Assembly (NCBI RefSeq): GCF_000826525.2
Contig: NZ_LN651326.1
Location: 186,001-250,000 of the forward strand
Source of the DNA: Mobilicoccus massiliensis
GTDB lineage: Bacteria; Actinomycetota; Actinomycetes; Actinomycetales; Dermatophilaceae
Length of the DNA stretch: 64,000 nt
Direction: 5' to 3'
Made by a program: the position numbers and the translations under genes. Shown here piece after piece: positions 9,334 through 16,803 of this stretch. Every line of letters begins with the position of its first letter. Within the stretch, counting starts at the first letter, position 1. The notes beneath the pieces were generated by a model that ran no database searches, had not been told where the DNA came from, and was given only the letters and a program-made list of their open reading frames with translations.

Positions 9334-9756
9334 ATGCCCACCGAAGTCACCTCCATGACCCGTGACGAGTGCTGGGAATCGCTCCAGCGCGAGGAGTTCG
9401 GGCGCCTCGCGTACTCCCTCGACGGTGAGGTCAACATCGTCCCGATCAACTACGCCGTCGACGGCTCTCGCCTTGTGTTCCGTACGGCCGAGGGCAGCAA
9501 GTTGCTCGCGATCCTGCGCGGCGGCACGGTGGCGTTCGAGATCGACGCGATCGGCGAGGAATGGGCCACGAGCGTCATCGTGCGGGGTGAGGCGGTCGAG
9601 CTGCCCGAGGAGGAGGCCCGGTGGGCCGACCAGCTTCGTCTGCGGCCGTGGATCCGTTCCGACAAGCAGCACGTCGTCGCCATCACGCCCGCGGAGATCT
9701 CGGGGCTGAGGTTCCGGGTCCACAAGCCGTGGACGTCGATGTTCCCGCGACCCTGA
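9334..9756 (+). CDS. Pyridoxamine 5'-phosphate oxidase family (flavin split-barrel) protein
   Basis: This 140-residue single-domain protein belongs to the PNPOx-like split-barrel family, whose members bind FMN, F420 or haem. The typical start is present (CWESLQREEFGRLAYS, then VNIVPINYAVDG, then FRTAEGSKL), as is the GTVAFEIDAI strand that follows. It is shorter than true PdxH and lacks its C-terminal PLP site, so it is better viewed as a small oxidoreductase or cofactor-binding protein of unknown substrate. It is a monocistronic gene divergent from the BCCT transporter. Confidence 0.85.
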   Translation: MPTEVTSMTRDECWESLQREEFGRLAYSLDGEVNIVPINYAVDGSRLVFRTAEGSKLLAILRGGTVAFEIDAIGEEWATSVIVRGEAVELPEEEARWADQLRLRPWIRSDKQHVVAITPAEISGLRFRVHKPWTSMFPRP

Positions 9757-9875
9757 GTTTCCACAACCTCGAGTGACGACCCCTCCGTCGAGGGGTGCCT
9801 GTGGACGACGATCCCGGCGTCCGACGCGAGGGACGAGGCTGATTCCACGCCCCGTCCGTACGCGAAGGACTCCCC

Positions 9876-10571
9876 ATGACGCATGGCCGCACGCGCACCG
9901 CTCCCGTTCGATCGCGACCGCTCGCCCCCTCGCGCGCACCCGTGCGCGACGGGCGGACCCATCGCAGGCGGGACTCCGGTCGAGCCAGGCGACGACGACC
10001 ATCCCGAGGAGCGTCGCCGGCCGCCCTGCTCGGCGTCGTCGTGACCGCGGTCGTCGCCCTGCTCGTGCTCGGTGGCGCCAGGCTTGCGGGCGCCGGGCCG
10101 GAGGACTCGCGACCGTGCGCCGAGCTCGCGGCCCGCTACGCCGACCAGGTGCCCACCGGCTGGCGCCTCGACTGCCTGGCCGAGCTGCCGGAGTCGTGGC
10201 GGGCCGCCGCCGGTGATCGGCCGGCCGCCTCGATGAGCGATCGCGACGAGCGGCGCATCGTCGTCGTCGAAGGGCAGGACCGGGCGTACACCGAGGCCGC
10301 GATCGCCCATGAGATCGCGCACGCCGAGGCGTCGTCGTGGCCCGCGCGGCTGCGGGTCGCGGTGGCGCAGGCGATGGGAGCGGCCCGATGGGCGGTCGCC
10401 GGCGATCCAGCGTCGGCCGTCGAGGTGTTCGCCGAGAGCAGCGTGCGATGCCGCGGGCTGCCGACGCACTCCGCTCATCCGCTCGTGCCGTGCGACCTCG
10501 TCGAAGCCGCACGCACCGCGGGAGGAGCCGTCGCCCCGCTGCCGGTCACCGGCACGCACCCGACATCGTGA
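9876..10571 (+). CDS. Membrane-anchored protein with HExxH metalloprotease-like motif
   Basis: The 231-residue protein begins with ~48 very Arg-rich cytoplasmic residues, then one transmembrane helix (about residues 50-70), then an extracellular domain. That domain contains AIAHEIAHAEA near residue 148, an HExxH zinc-binding signature. Three or four Cys in the outer domain may form disulfides. I do not recognise a named family. The HExxH plus the acidic VEVFAES downstream resembles small gluzincin-like domains, so an extracellular zinc peptidase is possible but unproved. The ATG follows GAAGGA by a normal distance. It is convergent with the hydrolase gene that ends at 10625. Confidence 0.65.
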   Translation: MTHGRTRTAPVRSRPLAPSRAPVRDGRTHRRRDSGRARRRRPSRGASPAALLGVVVTAVVALLVLGGARLAGAGPEDSRPCAELAARYADQVPTGWRLDCLAELPESWRAAAGDRPAASMSDRDERRIVVVEGQDRAYTEAAIAHEIAHAEASSWPARLRVAVAQAMGAARWAVAGDPASAVEVFAESSVRCRGLPTHSAHPLVPCDLVEAARTAGGAVAPLPVTGTHPTS

Positions 10572-10600
10572 ACCGGCACAGGCGGGTGTTCCCGGCCCGC

Positions 10601-10625
10601 AGGGGCTCAAAAGGGCGAGACCCCT
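10601..10625. terminator. Weak bidirectional hairpin between convergent genes
   Basis: AGGGGCTC at 10601 can pair with GAGACCCCT ending at 10625, with one bulged A. It sits exactly between the stop codons of the HExxH gene and the convergent hydrolase gene. Confidence 0.35.
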
Positions 10626-12394
10626 CAGAAGATGCGGTAATCGGCGCGGATCGCCTTTTGGATCGCGGTGTAGTCGGCCATCGGATCCTGGCCCAGCACA
10701 CCGGCCCACAGCGGAACGAGATCCTCCTGGTAGCGGTGGCCCTCCCCGCCGGGCACCCGCACCGAGCGCGGCATGTCGCTCGCGATCTGCGCGAACGTGA
10801 CGAACGGCAGCCACCGCATCTCGCTCGTCACCTTGGGACTCGCGCGTTCTCGCAGCCAGTCGGGCTCGCGCCACATGAGATCCCACGACCACCACACGAT
10901 GGGGTCGGTCGGGTTCTGGGCGAAGCCGATCCTCGGCGACCGCCACGGCCCGAGGGGGCGGCCGTAGAAGTCGTTGACCGCGTTCTGCCGTTCGGTGATG
11001 AAGCGGATGTGGCGTCCGTCGTCGACGACCGGCGCGACCTCGGGCGAACCGGGGCGGCGGTGGCTCGTGAGCTCCTCCCACATCCGGCTCGAACGCGGCG
11101 TACCCGTCCACATCGCCCCGTCGACTCGGGCCAGCAGGTCGGCCTTGTCGCGGAAGACCGCCTGGCCGCCGTAGGCGCCGAGGGACTCCCCGCCGATGTA
11201 CAGCTCGGGTCGACGGTCGGCCGGAAGACGGCGCACCTCGGCCTCGACTTTCTCGAAGAGCACCGTCGCCGCCCGCTCCGCCGTGACCTTGTCGGTGATG
11301 TAGGCGAGCGCGCTCGGCAGATACGTGTACTGCATCGAGGCGATGGCACTGTCGCCTCCGGTGAGGAACTCGACGGAGCTCGGATGCCACTCCGGGATCC
11401 ATCCTTCGCCAGCGGGCATCATCACGACGAGCACCGATCGGTCGAACGCGTCGGTTCTGTACAACTCGGCGACGACCGCGTCGGCGGTCTGCTCGAGGCC
11501 GCGACCGCTGTGCATTCCCGCGTAGACCCGGATCGGGTCCTTGGCCGGACGACCGGTGACCTGCGCGATGCGCGCCCGGCGCGGACCGTCGGCGACGACG
11601 GCCTGCCCCTGGCGGCCGAGGGAGTCCCAGGTCTCCGGCGAGCCCGGCCCACCCGAGCGCGTCGCCTCCTTCGGTGGGTGTCGACCGGGCGGGGTCTCGG
11701 CGTTGACCTGCACGGCCTTGCGGGTCGCCGATTCGACGAAACGGGCGAACAGCACGTCGTTGGACACGAAGACGACGAGCCATACGACGATCACGAGGGA
11801 GATCGCGCCGGAGACGAGGCCCGGCAGGAACGGTCGAGACAGGCGCCCGAGGAGTCGCCACAGGCCGCGCAGGGCCCTGAAGCAGAGGATGAGCACCGAG
11901 AAGAGCACGGTTCCGGCGACGACCCCGAAGAGGTGGTCCGTCACCGGGAACGGCTCGGCCCCGATCCGCCGGGCGATGTCGTCCTGCAGCAGGATCCCCC
12001 GCCGCACGCCCTCGATCACACCGATGCCCAGGGCGACGAGCAGCAACCGCCCCACGATGCGCGCCGCGCCGGCCCGCATCTGCACCATCAGTCCGGTCGC
12101 TCGCGCGAACGCCCGGGCCAAGGCGGTCAGTAGGGATCCGAGTGCGTAACCGAACGTCATCCCCAGGCCCAGGGTGAACGCCGAGACCCACCAGGGCCGA
12201 GGAATGAAGCTCGGCGAGAGAGCGGCCAGGCCGAGGATCACCGCACCCACGAGGCCCGGCCACGGCAGCCGTGCGGCCACGAGTCGCCCGTCGCCAGGCC
12301 GGGGGCGGGGTCGCGGCAGGGTGATGAGGCGACCCGGGCGTGCCCGGGCCGGCGTCACCGCCGACGAGCCGCCCCGTTCCGTCGCCTGCTGCAC
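10625..12394 (-). CDS. Integral-membrane alpha/beta-hydrolase family protein (Abhydrolase_9 type)
   Basis: The 589-residue protein has an N-terminal membrane part (about residues 40-240, five or more hydrophobic segments) and a C-terminal soluble hydrolase domain. The nucleophile elbow is YIGGESLGAYGG, giving a Ser in GESLG. The RIRVYAGMHSG-like stretch and the WSWDLMWREPDW segment fit the actinobacterial family with N-terminal membrane domain plus alpha/beta hydrolase (PF15420/PF10081 by recollection). The physiological substrate is unknown; a lipid or cell-envelope ester is a guess. The next gene diverges across a 220-bp gap. Confidence 0.8.
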   Translation of the reverse strand: MQQATERGGSSAVTPARARPGRLITLPRPRPRPGDGRLVAARLPWPGLVGAVILGLAALSPSFIPRPWWVSAFTLGLGMTFGYALGSLLTALARAFARATGLMVQMRAGAARIVGRLLLVALGIGVIEGVRRGILLQDDIARRIGAEPFPVTDHLFGVVAGTVLFSVLILCFRALRGLWRLLGRLSRPFLPGLVSGAISLVIVVWLVVFVSNDVLFARFVESATRKAVQVNAETPPGRHPPKEATRSGGPGSPETWDSLGRQGQAVVADGPRRARIAQVTGRPAKDPIRVYAGMHSGRGLEQTADAVVAELYRTDAFDRSVLVVMMPAGEGWIPEWHPSSVEFLTGGDSAIASMQYTYLPSALAYITDKVTAERAATVLFEKVEAEVRRLPADRRPELYIGGESLGAYGGQAVFRDKADLLARVDGAMWTGTPRSSRMWEELTSHRRPGSPEVAPVVDDGRHIRFITERQNAVNDFYGRPLGPWRSPRIGFAQNPTDPIVWWSWDLMWREPDWLRERASPKVTSEMRWLPFVTFAQIASDMPRSVRVPGGEGHRYQEDLVPLWAGVLGQDPMADYTAIQKAIRADYRIF

Positions 12395-12615
12395 GCGAGC
12401 ATTATCGCGTCCGTTCGGCGAGAGCAGAGACCCGATGGCAGGTCACGTCCATCCCGACGGCGGGCGACGATCAGGTGAACGTGGGTGGGCGCGATCCCGT
12501 GATCCGGCAAACCCCCAGGAAGCCGTGCCTACACTGACCACGGACTCGGGAGTCGGCCGGGCGCATCGCCGGCCTCGACCGCCGACATAGCCGCGGCACA
12601 GGGGAGGAGACGGCT

Positions 12616-13584
12616 CTGTTCATCGCCACTGCCGTCGCGCTCGCGACCGTCGCCGCGGTCTTCTTCGCGATCGGCGCCACCGTGCAGTCCCGTGCCGTCG
12701 GCCGCGCGGTCACCGACGAACAGCAGCGGTCGCAGAGCCGACCCGACCAGCGGGTCGTCGGCGGACGGGCGATGTTCGCGCTGCTGCGCAACCCCACCTG
12801 GCTCGCCTCGGTCGGCATCATCGTGCTCGCCGGGCTGCTGCACGCCGTGGGCCTCGCGCTCGCCCCGATCTCCATCGTCCAACCGATCGGCGTGCTCGCC
12901 ATCCCCTTCGCGATCCTCATCTCCGCCCGCCGACGCCGTCAGGCCCCGGCAGGCACCGTGCTGCTCGCCGTCACCGTGACGGTGCTCGCCGTGCTCGCCT
13001 TCGTGCTCGCAGCGGCGAGCGACGGCAAGAACGCCGAGCGCATCGACGCCGTCGAGATCGCCTGGTCCAGCCTCGGGATCGGCCTGTTGGCCTGTGTCCT
13101 CGCCGTGATCGGCTCCGTCGGCCCGATGTGGTCACGCTGCCTGGCGTGGGCGTCGGCGGGCGCCGTCGTCTACGGCCTGGCCTCCGCGATGCTGCGCACC
13201 GACACCATGCTCATCGCGCAGGGCGACCTGCTGTCGTTGCACGTGTTCGGCTACACCTCGGCCGTCCTCGCCGCCTACGCCATCGGCGGTTGGCTCGTCC
13301 AACACGCCCACGCCAACGGCCCTCCGGCCGTCGTCCTCGGTAGCCTGACCGTGGTCGACCCCATCATCGCGGTGCTCTTCGGCATCGCCTTCCTCGGCGA
13401 GGGTGCGCATCTCGCGCCACTGCACGCCGCAGTCATGGCGATATCGGGAACGGTGGCAGCGGTCGGTGTCCTGCTTCTGGCCCGACACCACCCCGAAGGT
13501 CACGAGCCTGACGACGTCGCCGGGCCGCCCGTCGCGTCGCACGCCCAGATCCACCCGCATCCACGAGAGGAGCACACCCCGTGA
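12616..13584 (+). CDS. DMT-superfamily (EamA/NIPA-like) membrane transporter, probable CTG start
   Basis: This protein has nine or ten transmembrane helices and a hydrophilic His/Pro-rich C-tail. Motifs such as SIVQPIGVLAIPFAILIS and LTVVDPIIAVLFGIAFLGE are typical of the DMT/EamA fold. The first ATG/GTG/TTG in frame is the GTG at 12682, but it would cut off a complete first helix encoded just upstream (LFIATAVALATVAAVFFAIG). A strong GGGGAGGAG site at 12601-12609 is placed correctly for the CTG at 12616, and the frame is open back only to a stop at 12535 with no standard start. I therefore take CTG as the start (322 residues). The stop overlaps the next GTG (GTGA), so it is coupled to the glycosyltransferase. 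Confidence 0.7.
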   Translation: MFIATAVALATVAAVFFAIGATVQSRAVGRAVTDEQQRSQSRPDQRVVGGRAMFALLRNPTWLASVGIIVLAGLLHAVGLALAPISIVQPIGVLAIPFAILISARRRRQAPAGTVLLAVTVTVLAVLAFVLAAASDGKNAERIDAVEIAWSSLGIGLLACVLAVIGSVGPMWSRCLAWASAGAVVYGLASAMLRTDTMLIAQGDLLSLHVFGYTSAVLAAYAIGGWLVQHAHANGPPAVVLGSLTVVDPIIAVLFGIAFLGEGAHLAPLHAAVMAISGTVAAVGVLLLARHHPEGHEPDDVAGPPVASHAQIHPHPREEHTP

Positions 13585-14759
13585 AGATCTTGATCGGGTG
13601 TGACACGTACCCCACCGACGTCAACGGGGCCGCCCGCTTCGCCGAACGGCTCGCCGTCGGGCTCGTCGGCCGCGGTCACGAGGTCCACGTCGTCGCACCG
13701 TCGACGGTGGGCCCGGTGGGGATCGAGGAGCGCGACGGCGTGACCGTGCACCGGGTGCGCTCGGTGCGCTACCCGTTCCACGAGGAGTTCCGCATCTGCC
13801 TGCCGTGGCAGATCCGCTCGCAGGTCAGGGCCGTCATCGAGCGGGTTCGTCCCGACGTGGTGCACGCGCAGGCGCACTTCGTCGTCGGCCGCTACGTGTG
13901 CCGCAGCGCCGCCGATCTCGGCATCCCTCTCGTGGCCACCAACCACTTCATGCCGGAGAACCTCACCGACCAGGTGCCCGTTCCCGTGCACGGCAGGATC
14001 GAGCGGTTCGCCTGCTCACTGGCGTGGCGCGACCTCGCGCGGGTGTTCCGGCAGGCCGGCATCGTCACCGCGCCCACCCCGCGGGCCACGGAGCTGCTCG
14101 CGACGCGGGCCGGGCTCACCGGCGCTCTGCCGATCTCGTGCGGCATCGACGCCGAGCCGTACGCCGCCGCGGCGGCCGCCGCGCCCGCGAACGACGTTCC
14201 GCGCATCCTGTTCGTCGGCCGTCTCGACCAGGAGAAGCGGGTCGGCGAACTCATCGACGCGTGCGCATCGTTGCGCGCCGGCACCCCCTTCCACCTCGAG
14301 ATCGTCGGCGACGGCACCATGCGCGAGCAGTGGAAGGCCCAGGTGCGCAGCCGTGGCATCGCCGATCGCACGACGTTCCGCGGCTTCGTCTCGGAGTCCG
14401 AGCTGCTCGAGGCCTACGGCCGCTGTGACGTCTTCTGCATGCCGGGTGTCGCAGAACTGCAGAGCCTCGTCACCCTCGAATCGATGTCGGCGGGCAAGCC
14501 GGTCGTCGCCGCCGACGCGATGGCTCTGCCCCACCTCGTCCACCCGGGCCGCAACGGATGGCTGTTCACCCCCGGTGACGTGCCCGAGTTCGCGACCCGC
14601 ATCCAGGCGCTGCTCGACGACCCCGACATGCGTCGGCGCATGGGTCAGGCCAGCCGGGAGATCGTTCGTCGTCACAGCCTCGACGCCACGCTGGACCGGT
14701 TCGAGGAGCTGTACCGGCAGGTCTGCGCCACGGGGGGCCAGGGTCGCCGCGCCGCCTGA
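13581..14759 (+). CDS. GT4 family glycosyltransferase
   Basis: The 392-residue GT-B glycosyltransferase has an N-terminal acceptor domain (CDTYPTDVNGAARFAE, then VVHAQAHFVVGR, then ATNHFMPENL) and a C-terminal nucleotide-sugar domain (FVGRLDQEKRVGELIDA). The EX7E motif appears as ELQSLVTLE near residue 294. The family transfers mannose or glucose from a nucleotide sugar to lipid or glycan acceptors. Similarity in the acceptor motifs to actinobacterial mannolipid enzymes suggests glycolipid or lipoglycan synthesis, but the substrate is inferred. Its GTG overlaps the stop of the preceding transporter gene, which suggests that membrane protein serves the same envelope pathway. Confidence 0.87.
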   Translation: MKILIGCDTYPTDVNGAARFAERLAVGLVGRGHEVHVVAPSTVGPVGIEERDGVTVHRVRSVRYPFHEEFRICLPWQIRSQVRAVIERVRPDVVHAQAHFVVGRYVCRSAADLGIPLVATNHFMPENLTDQVPVPVHGRIERFACSLAWRDLARVFRQAGIVTAPTPRATELLATRAGLTGALPISCGIDAEPYAAAAAAAPANDVPRILFVGRLDQEKRVGELIDACASLRAGTPFHLEIVGDGTMREQWKAQVRSRGIADRTTFRGFVSESELLEAYGRCDVFCMPGVAELQSLVTLESMSAGKPVVAADAMALPHLVHPGRNGWLFTPGDVPEFATRIQALLDDPDMRRRMGQASREIVRRHSLDATLDRFEELYRQVCATGGQGRRAA

Positions 14760-14865
14760 CGAGGCACCGGCCCGCCCTCGGCGCGCCGTGAGACACGGGG
14801 TCGTCGAGCGAGCCGTCTCATTCCCTCGACCTCACGCTCCGAGCCCCACACGATCGGGCTGCACC

Positions 14866-14871
14866 TAGACT
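14866..14871 (+). promoter_or_regulatory. Probable -10 box of the MerR gene
   Basis: TAGACT lies 28 bp before the GTG of the MerR gene. The transcript would carry a short leader with the GGGAGGATC ribosome site. Confidence 0.45.
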
Positions 14872-14899
14872 GGGCCGCCGACGATCGGGAGGATCAGCA

Positions 14900-15412
14900 G
14901 TGAGCAGCGAGCACAGGCGCCGAGCACCGTCGACCGCGGGGCCGTCCTCGGGGTATGTCACCCCTCACGAGCGCGCGCTGACCGGTGATGAGCTCCGCTC
15001 CGTCGATCTCTCGCCGAGGTTCCGCATCGGGGAGGTCTCCGAGCGGCTCGGGCTCTCGTTGCGCAGCATCCGGTACTACGAAGAGGCCGGGCTGATCACG
15101 CCCTCGGCTCGCACGAGCGGGGGATTTCGGATGTACTCCGAGGCCGACGTGCAGCGCATGCTCGGCATCATGCAGATGAAGCCGCTGGGCTTCACCCTCG
15201 AACGCATGGGTGAGGTCCTCGCCGACCTCGACGTGCTGCGCGACACCGAGGCACCCGGAAGCGAACGGCGTTCTGCCCGGTCCCGACTCGAGGAGCTGCA
15301 CGACGAGATGGCCGTCGCGCTCGCCGACCTGCGACAACAGCTCGAGATCGCGGCCCAGTTCACGACGCGCCTCGACGACGAGCTCACGGAGTTCGACCGC
15401 GCCAGGCCCTGA
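14900..15412 (+). CDS. MerR family transcriptional regulator
   Basis: The 170-residue regulator has a 40-residue N-terminal tail, then a MerR winged helix-turn-helix starting at RIGEVSERLGLS (residue ~42) with the diagnostic SIRYYEEAGLI and GGFRMYSEADV. A C-terminal coiled-coil dimerisation region follows (residues ~110-165). There is no Cys cluster, so it is unlikely to sense metals through thiols. No palindrome was found in the short upstream region. The GTG start is supported by GGGAGG about 10 nt upstream. Its target is unknown; the AAA protein gene ends 9 bp past its stop in convergent orientation. Confidence 0.88.
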   Translation: MSSEHRRRAPSTAGPSSGYVTPHERALTGDELRSVDLSPRFRIGEVSERLGLSLRSIRYYEEAGLITPSARTSGGFRMYSEADVQRMLGIMQMKPLGFTLERMGEVLADLDVLRDTEAPGSERRSARSRLEELHDEMAVALADLRQQLEIAAQFTTRLDDELTEFDRARP

Positions 15413-15420
15413 CCCCCCGA

Positions 15421-16656
15421 TCAGGCCGGTGGCGCCGCTGACGTCGTGCCCCGCGAGGCGAGGTATTCGCGCAACCCCACGTAGGCTCCCGGCTCGGACA
15501 TGGCCGAGGTCTCCCGGGCCGCGAGTTCGAGCCAGCGTCGCGCCGAGGGCTCACGACCGGCGAGGGCGTCGAGCACGTCGCGCGTGGTCAGAGGGGCGGC
15601 GTGGGACTCCGCGTCATGAATCGCCGCCGTCAGGTCGCGGCCGGAGTAACCGCTGGAACGTCGCGCGATCTCGGGGATGTCGACCTCGGGGTGGTCGCCG
15701 AGCTGCTGGTGGAGGACGACCTCGCGGGTCGTGCGATCCGGCGGCAGCACGAGCAGCGTCTGCTCGAGGCGGCCGGGACGACGCAGCACCGGGTCGACGC
15801 CCCACGGGGCGTTGGTCGTGCCGAGGATCGTCACGCCGAGGTTGCCCTCGGGGCCCTTGTCGAGTTCCGCGGCGAGCGCCGTGACGCTGCGCGTGGAGGC
15901 AGCGCGCCGGCCGAGGACGGTCGTGCGGTCGCTGAGGTGCTCGACGCCCACAAGGCAGAGGACGACGGGTGCCTGTTCACGCGCGGCCTGGAAGACGGCA
16001 CCGATCTCCTCGACCTGCTCGTCCCGGCTGAGGCCGGCGAAATCGACCGAGAGAAAGCGGACGTCGAGCTCACCGGCGGTGGCGCGGGCGAGGAACGTCT
16101 TGCCGCACCCGGGTGGGCCGTAGAGCAACACACCGCCGCTGCGACTCTGGCGGTAGAGGCGCCGCAGCTCGGGGTTGCGCATGGGGGCGAGCACCGCGGC
16201 CTCGAGGCGCTCCTTGGCGACCTCCATGCCGCCGATGTCGGCGAGGGTGACGTTGGCACGTTGCGCCCACAGATCGTCACGGTCGTCGTCACGGTCGGCC
16301 CGTCCACGCACCGACGCGTCCGCAGGGTGCTCGTCGTCGTCAGGGGAGTTCTCGATGGCGGGCGCGTGCCCGGTCTGGGCGCCCCGGCCGTCGTCCCCGC
16401 GGCGCTCGAGGGCGGCCGGGCGTGCAGGCGGCCGGTGACCGCGTTCGTCGTCGGCGGCGTCGAGCAGTTCACGCATGAGAGCGCGGGCGTTCTCGTTCTT
16501 GGGGTCGACCGAGATGGCGGCACCGCAGTGACGGATGGCCTCGGTCGTCTCGCCGTGCTCGCGGAGAAGCTCCACGAGATGCAGCCGCAGCGTGACGTCC
16601 GTGGGCGCGGACTCCGCCGCGGCGAGCAGGCTCACGATGAGCGGTTGCAGGGGCAC
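15421..16656 (-). CDS. TPR-AAA ATPase with degenerate Walker B
   Basis: The 411-residue protein has an N-terminal helical-repeat region (residues ~1-70, TPR-like: RLHLVELLREHGETTEAIRH), a very acidic/charged linker (70-130) and one AAA domain. Walker A is GPPGCGKT at residues 180-187. Sensor 1 (ILGTTNAP) and the arginine finger region (LRRPGR) are present, and the C-terminal lid is recognisable (SSGYSGRDLTAAIHDAE). The Walker B segment reads VVLCLVGVEHL, so the expected Asp-Glu pair is Val236-Gly237. The protein should bind ATP but may hydrolyse it poorly. Resemblance is to CDC48/FtsH-type AAA modules. The start is the GTG at 16656, preceded at 6 nt by TAACCT, so it is likely leaderless. Confidence 0.82.
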   Translation of the reverse strand: MPLQPLIVSLLAAAESAPTDVTLRLHLVELLREHGETTEAIRHCGAAISVDPKNENARALMRELLDAADDERGHRPPARPAALERRGDDGRGAQTGHAPAIENSPDDDEHPADASVRGRADRDDDRDDLWAQRANVTLADIGGMEVAKERLEAAVLAPMRNPELRRLYRQSRSGGVLLYGPPGCGKTFLARATAGELDVRFLSVDFAGLSRDEQVEEIGAVFQAAREQAPVVLCLVGVEHLSDRTTVLGRRAASTRSVTALAAELDKGPEGNLGVTILGTTNAPWGVDPVLRRPGRLEQTLLVLPPDRTTREVVLHQQLGDHPEVDIPEIARRSSGYSGRDLTAAIHDAESHAAPLTTRDVLDALAGREPSARRWLELAARETSAMSEPGAYVGLREYLASRGTTSAAPPA

Positions 16657-16662
16657 CTCACC

Positions 16663-16668
16663 AGGTTA
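16663..16668 (-). promoter_or_regulatory. -10 box for a leaderless start of the AAA gene
   Basis: On the minus strand TAACCT ends 6 nt before the GTG at 16656, putting the transcription start at or next to the initiation codon. Confidence 0.5.
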
Positions 16669-16742
16669 CGGCCACCGGGCGCGAACTCCCGCACGTCGAG
16701 AAGTGCATCAGGCGGCGTGGCGTCGGGCTCCGGATACGACGA

Positions 16743-16777
16743 ACGGGCCGGCCGGGAGCAGATCCCGGCCGGCCCGT
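16743..16777 (-). terminator. Strong hairpin downstream of the DHA2 gene
   Basis: A perfect 15-bp GC-only stem (16743-16757 with 16763-16777) encloses a 5-nt loop, 26 bp past the exporter stop. It separates the exporter transcript from the AAA gene. Confidence 0.75.
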
Positions 16778-16803
16778 GGGCCCGCCTCAACGACGGATGC
16801 GCG

